From DATHAP01 sp963762865 (GTDB lineage: Bacteria; Actinomycetota; Actinomycetes; JACCUZ01), in assembly GCA_963762865.1 (NCBI GenBank), contig CAVXNC010000009.1, positions 62,001 to 126,000 of the forward strand: DNA of 64,000 bases. The letters are read 5' to 3'. The notes beneath the pieces were generated by a model. The model made no database searches. It was not told the DNA's origin and saw only the letters and a program-made list of their open reading frames with translations. The position numbers and the translations under genes were made by a program. Position 1 is the first letter of the stretch, and the number at the start of each line of letters is the position of its first letter. Positions 63,399 through 64,000 of the stretch are shown one piece after another.

Positions 63399-64000
63399 CC
63401 GACGGACTGCGCGCCTCGCTCGACGCCCTCCGGCACGGGCCGCTACGACGCGCACTGCTGGCCTTCCTGGTCTTCTCCGTCGCCGAGTGGGCAACGTGGA
63501 TCGCGTTGCTCGTCTGGGCCTACCAGGAGCGCGGTGTCCAGGGGGCCGCTGTCGTCTCGGTCGTGCAGCTGCTGCCGGCCGTCGTGGTCGCGCCGCTCGG
63601 ATCGGTGCTGGGCGACCGCCCGAACCGTGGGCGGGTCCTGGCGGTCGGCTACGCCCTGCAGGCAACCACGATGCTGCTGACCGCAGCCGCGCTCGTGACG
63701 GACGCGCCCTTCGTCCTGACCTGCGCAGGCGGTGTCCTGGTCACCTGCGCCATCGCCCTGACCAGGCCGGTGCACAACGCGACCCTCCCCTCCATCTCGC
63801 ACACGCCCGCCGAGCTGGTCGCCGGCAACTCGGCGTCGATCACGGCGGAGGGGATCGGCGGCTTCCTCGGCCCGCTGATCTGCGGCGTGCTCCTCGGGAC
63901 CTTCGGACCCGGCTCCGTCTTCCTTGTCTTCGGCCTGCTGCTCGTCGGCGCGGCGGTCCTCGTGCTGGGGCTGCCCGTCGTCCACGTCGGGGACCACGAG
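63395..64000 (+). CDS. MFS transporter, partial at window end
   Basis: 202 codons from GTG 63395, which overlaps the preceding stop (GTGA); the frame is open to the window edge, so the 3' end is missing. LLAFLVFSVAEWATWIALLV, VVSVVQLLPAVVVAPLGSVL, GDRPNRGRVLAVGYALQATT (motif A-like) and GIGGFLGPLICGVLLGTF form the first six membrane helices of an MFS_3-type protein. In relatives the C-terminus may again carry a cNMP-binding domain, but that part lies outside the window. Confidence 0.85.
   Translation, partial: MTDGLRASLDALRHGPLRRALLAFLVFSVAEWATWIALLVWAYQERGVQGAAVVSVVQLLPAVVVAPLGSVLGDRPNRGRVLAVGYALQATTMLLTAAALVTDAPFVLTCAGGVLVTCAIALTRPVHNATLPSISHTPAELVAGNSASITAEGIGGFLGPLICGVLLGTFGPGSVFLVFGLLLVGAAVLVLGLPVVHVGDHE

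Noticed and set aside
1..64000. CRISPR arrays, prophage, integrase or classical insertion sequences
   Set aside because: No regularly spaced repeats, transposase, integrase or phage structural gene was found on either strand.

Overview
The window is high-GC, gene-dense DNA with many GTG starts and 1-4 nt start/stop overlaps. It carries a BTAD/AfsR-type regulator, a HelD-type RNA polymerase motor, a PGM1-type peptide ligase and FUSC and DUF5302 proteins. Together these point to an actinomycete, most likely Nocardioidaceae/Propionibacteriales (inferred from gene content; no rRNA or tRNA gene was found).

Layout. 1-9.2 kb: a frameshifted yaaA, a large BTAD-AAA-LuxR regulator, a FAD oxidoreductase with a SARP-like repeat array in its promoter, cspA with a structured leader, a PEP mutase/isocitrate lyase family enzyme, a CbrC protein and a pterin dehydratase-like/VOC protein. 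9.3-19.6 kb: one minus-strand, translationally coupled purine-degradation operon. In order of transcription it encodes xanthine dehydrogenase FAD and 2Fe-2S subunits, an 8-oxoguanine/guanine deaminase-type amidohydrolase, the molybdopterin subunit, allantoinase (frameshifted), allantoicase, a CitE-like/OHCU decarboxylase fusion, HIU hydrolase and uricase. 19.7-21.6 kb: a MEDS-HATPase regulator, a small membrane protein and a permuted papain-like protein. 21.7-28.7 kb: a plus-strand glyoxylate/glycolate operon (glycerate kinase, malate synthase, GlcD, GlcE, frameshifted GlcF), followed by a heavily broken lactate permease and the C-terminal remnant of an Nramp-like transporter. The two operons meet at glyoxylate, so purines can be followed from xanthine to malate and glycerate; ureidoglycolate lyase and glyoxylate carboligase are not in the window.

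31-46 kb: an RsbW-like kinase, a MarR-DHA2 efflux pair with palindromic operators, DUF72, a MerB-like lyase, and a 1.6 kb scrap-heap of truncated and duplicated gene ends (35.9-37.5 kb). Then come a short-lid adenylate kinase, an M20 amidohydrolase coupled to hutF, a coiled-coil protein, a formate dehydrogenase pseudogene, an EamA transporter and a PGM1-type ATP-grasp ligase. 46-54.6 kb: a cell-wall amidase, a DinB-like protein, an MFS exporter, an aldo/keto reductase, a HelD/HelR-type ATPase and a FUSC protein.

54.8-64 kb is the most unusual part. A 1311-residue soluble-adenylate-cyclase-like protein (complementary tandem cyclase domains, AAA ATPase, TPR-like tail) lies 1.4 kb from a 1080-residue protein that fuses a complete MFS transporter to a cyclic-nucleotide-binding domain and a patatin phospholipase. 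A decayed secreted-protein gene lies between them, a divergent promoter with a perfect 18-bp palindrome precedes the fusion gene, and a further MFS gene overlaps its end.

Many otherwise conserved genes carry single-base indels (yaaA, allB, glcF, DUF72, merB, eamA, PGM1, amidase). Indels cluster at 29-30.4, 36-37.4, 41.7-42.6 and 58.8-59.8 kb, while very long genes stay intact. This is either an assembly-quality problem or patchy gene decay; the sequence alone cannot decide.
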